From Bugulina stolonifera (taxonomy: Eukaryota; Bryozoa; Gymnolaemata; Cheilostomatida; Bugulidae): a stretch of 64,000 nucleotides of DNA. Shown here one piece after another: positions 61,801 to 64,000 of this stretch. The DNA lies in NCBI GenBank assembly GCA_935421135.1, contig OW285191.1:16942700-17006699 (forward strand). Direction: 5' to 3'. Below the pieces are notes generated by a model that was not told the DNA's origin, made no database searches, and saw only the letters and a list, made by a program, of their open reading frames with translations. Every line of letters begins with the position of its first letter. The first letter of the stretch is position 1. The translations under genes and the position numbers were made by a program.

Positions 61801-63807
61801 AGTAAGGAATGACAGTCCTACGGTTAATATAGCAAAAGTCCAGTTAGCATGAAAATAGCCCTTGCTACCTTCTTATTACCACATAGCACCTCATTTCAAC
61901 ACAACGCAACGCAACACAGCAGCACAACAACACAACAACACAACGCAACACTACGCTACACTACGCTACACTACGCTACACTACGCTACACTACGCTACA
62001 CTACGCTACACTACGCTACACTACGCTACACTACGCTACACTACGCTACACTACGCTACACTACGCTACACTACGCTACACTACGCTACACTACGCTACA
62101 CTACGCTACACTACGCTACACTACGCTACACTACGCTACACTACGCTACACTACGCTACACTACGCTACACTACGCTACACTACGCTACACTACGCTACA
62201 CTACGCTACACTACGCTACACTACGCTACACTACGCTACACTACGCTACACTACGCTACACTACGCTACACTACGCTACACTACGCTACACTACGCTACA
62301 CTACGCTACACTACGCTACACTACGCTACACTACGCTACACTACGCTACACTACGCTACACTACGCTACACTACGCTACACTACGCTACACTACGCTACA
62401 CTACGCTACACTACGCTACACTACGCTACACTACGCTACACTACGCTACACTACGCTACACTACGCTACACTACGCTACACTACGCTACACTACGCTACA
62501 CTACGCTACACTACGCTACACTACGCTACACTACGCTACACTACGCTACACTACGCTACACTACGCTACACTACGCTACACTACGCTACACTACGCTACA
62601 CTACGCTACACTACGCTACACTACGCTACACTACGCTACACTACGCTACACTACGCTACACTACGCTACACTACGCTACACTACGCTACACTACGCTACA
62701 CTACGCTACACTACGCTACACTACGCTACACTACGCTACACTACGCTACACTACGCTACACTACGCTACACTACGCTACACTACGCTACACTACGCTACA
62801 CTACGCTACACTACGCTACACTACGCTACACTACGCTACACTACGCTACACTACGCTACACTACGCTACACTACGCTACACTACGCTACACTACGCTACA
62901 CTACGCTACACTACGCTACACTACGCTACACTACGCTACACTACGCTACACTACGCTACACTACGCTACACTACGCTACACTACGCTACACTACGCTACA
63001 CTACGCTACACTACGCTACACTACACTACACAACACAGCAGGCCACAACACATTACATCACGTCACGGCACAACGTTCACGTCATGCCAAAAATACACGT
63101 ACATGTACAAAGAGGGTAAAAGGAAAGGGGGATTATTCAATGACAACACCCTGTCTCACCAAATACGCCCAATTTGGCGGTACTGGCGTTCCGCGATCAG
63201 CCTTCCCGCCATTTGTCTACTGATATTTTGGATAGCTGTTCGACTGCAATCGAAGCTTAACGATTGTTACATTTAGGATCCTGTATTGATATCTCGTTAA
63301 TGGAAATAGAGGGTTTATACGAGCCCGTTGTGAAAAAGGACTTCTTATTGGTCTGCGGAACGCCAATCATTATAGTGGATTTGCACACAAGGTAGCATAA
63401 CTCCTTACTTAATCCGTACTGCGTTTGGAGACGGGAGGGAGGCAGTTTTTGGCTGGAGTGATCCCTCTTTCCTTTTACGCTCCTTGTACATGTATGCCAA
63501 AGATTTGCCCTACCTACATGTACATACTAAGAAATGACTGTACAACTTTCTCCACTGTACTACAATCACCATCCTGCCATATTTCCAATGTGTATCTTCA
63601 TAGCATAATATAGATTGTACAAAGTTAAATGCTTTACCTTCGCTAGAGGATCAAACTTTTCGCTCCGCAATAAGATCTCTTCACCACCATCTTTCTCATA
63701 TTTCCTGAAGTATGTAACCTCTGCACCAGTACGTCGGAAGACATCATTGTATTTAGACATGTCTACAGATTCTGGAGTTACTACACCATCCTGTTCCAAA
63801 TGCCAAT
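58841..63807 (-). CDS. MAPT: tau/MAP2/MAP4-type microtubule-binding repeat protein (5' end missing)
   Basis: Four minus-strand exons: 63638-63807, 60294-60452, 59465-59581, 58841-59044 (stop). All internal joins are phase 0, about 215 residues visible. The first exon ends ILLRSEKFDPLAK. Joined to the next, it gives AKIGSLDNAHHKPGGGN, the tau-repeat signature (human tau: SKIGSLDNITHVPGGGN). Four repeats start IGSLDN, VGSLDN, VGSLDN and VGSLEN, at 31-, 30- and 31-residue spacing, as in tau. The first keeps the full PGGG; the others have KGG, PSHG and PTRS. Basic linkers include INLKTVKSK and AKGGKRKVPHH. Known role: binding and stabilising microtubules through the repeats. Earlier projection-domain exons should lie to the right of the window. 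The intron 60453-63637 contains a SINE, a decamer satellite and a MITE. Confidence 0.87.
59974..60045 (+). tRNA. tRNA-Ala-CGC: tRNA-Ala (anticodon CGC)
   Basis: 72-nt cloverleaf without encoded CCA. The acceptor ggggatg pairs with catctcc, followed by discriminator A. The D arm is gctcagtggtagagc, the anticodon loop is ttcgcat (anticodon cgc), and the T arm is ccggg-ttcaatc-cccgg. Internal A and B boxes are intact. All stems pair (one G-U in the anticodon stem), so it looks functional. It lies antisense inside an intron of the tau-like gene. Confidence 0.97.
60049..60052 (+). terminator. Pol III T-run terminator of tRNA-Ala
   Basis: Four Ts three bases after the tRNA 3' end, the minimal Pol III terminator. 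Confidence 0.75.
60868..61101 (+). mobile_element. complete tRNA-derived SINE with 8-bp TSD
   Basis: Body about 60876-61093. The tRNA-like head has an A box (tggctgagtggtctag) and a B box (ggttcgagtcc), as in Leu/Ser-type tRNAs. A unique body (ggaggtttttgtcccgaaaa ... gtggtccctcgactagctc) and a short A-rich tail (attaaa) follow. It is flanked by GAATTGTG at 60868-60875 and 61094-61101, a target-site duplication. It lies in a tau-like intron. Confidence 0.82.
61951..63030. repeat. 107 identical copies of a 10-bp satellite
   Basis: The decamer ctacgctaca is repeated 107 times without any change from 61951 to 63020, followed by one variant (ctacactaca). Degenerate acaacgcaac-type units border it on the left. 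Because 10 is not a multiple of 3 and the unit has no stop codon in these frames, it creates a 475-codon artefactual ORF. It lies in a tau-like intron. Confidence 0.99.
63099..63493. mobile_element. about 395-bp MITE-like element
   Basis: Inverted ends of about 32 bp with some mismatches. Left: gtacatgtacaaagagggta then aaaggaaaggggga. The right end is the reverse complement of acatgtacaaggagcgtaaa then aggaaagaggga. The string atgccaaa occurs just outside both ends (63084 and 63494), a possible but offset target duplication. The interior is more GC-rich than its surroundings and has no ORF of note. Confidence 0.55.
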
Positions 63808-64000
63808 CTAAAATATACCTCTGTTAATTAGTAAGCTATTGAACATGGCAGTAGTGTTGAATCTCAACTTGTAGAACAGCACTGAATGTTACAATAGATG
63901 CAATTAGTGTTTAATAATACACTGGTCAATAGTTGATACTACTGGTCATTAGGTGACAGCACTGGTCATTAGGTAACAGCACTGGTCACTGAATTATATA

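Noticed and set aside
61849..63276. 475-codon ORF rich in Thr, Leu, Tyr, His, Arg
   Set aside because: It is the three-frame translation of the 10-bp satellite. An overlapping frame is open for the same reason, and there is no family signature.

Overview
The window is nuclear DNA from an AT-rich (roughly one-third GC) animal genome. Evidence: genes split by GT-AG introns, long introns full of satellites and non-autonomous transposons, a Pol III tRNA gene, and several animal protein families (glycoprotein hormone alpha-2, FRMD6/Expanded, tau/MAP, LRRC74, RMDN). The proteins are recognisable but quite diverged from vertebrate relatives. My best guess is an early-branching invertebrate, perhaps a sponge, but the sequence alone does not prove this. 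Almost all long uninterrupted ORFs are tandem-repeat or chance ORFs. The real genes were found by joining short exons whose splice phases agree.

Layout. 1-14967 (+): 3' part of an LRRC74-like leucine-rich-repeat and EF-hand gene; its introns hold a 22-bp minisatellite, possible micro-exons and a 3.75-kb TIR transposon. 19378-21891 (-): a three-exon, 123-residue secreted cystine-knot protein with all ten cysteines of glycoprotein hormone alpha-2, with TATA and CCAAT boxes. 26842-32536 (-): an RMDN2/3-like TPR protein with an N-terminal membrane anchor and one GC-AG intron. 35210-39054 (+): dynactin subunit 6 with two MITE-like elements in intron 1. 40109-49595 (-): an FRMD6/Expanded-like FERM protein with a PPxY motif and a cysteine-bearing insertion. 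49596-58840: gene-poor, with an LTR-like segment, a 28-bp minisatellite and G-rich repeats. 58841-63807 (-): 3' part of a tau/MAP2/MAP4-type gene with four microtubule-binding repeats. One of its introns contains an antisense tRNA-Ala(CGC), a SINE and 107 identical 10-bp repeats.

The genes do not form an operon or shared pathway. Loose themes are the cytoskeleton (RMDN, dynactin, tau) and cortical/Hippo signalling (FRMD6-like). The most noteworthy items are the GPA2-like hormone, the tau-repeat gene, the PPxY-bearing FRMD6-like protein, the paired micro-exons in the LRRC74-like gene, and several structurally complete transposable elements with target-site duplications.
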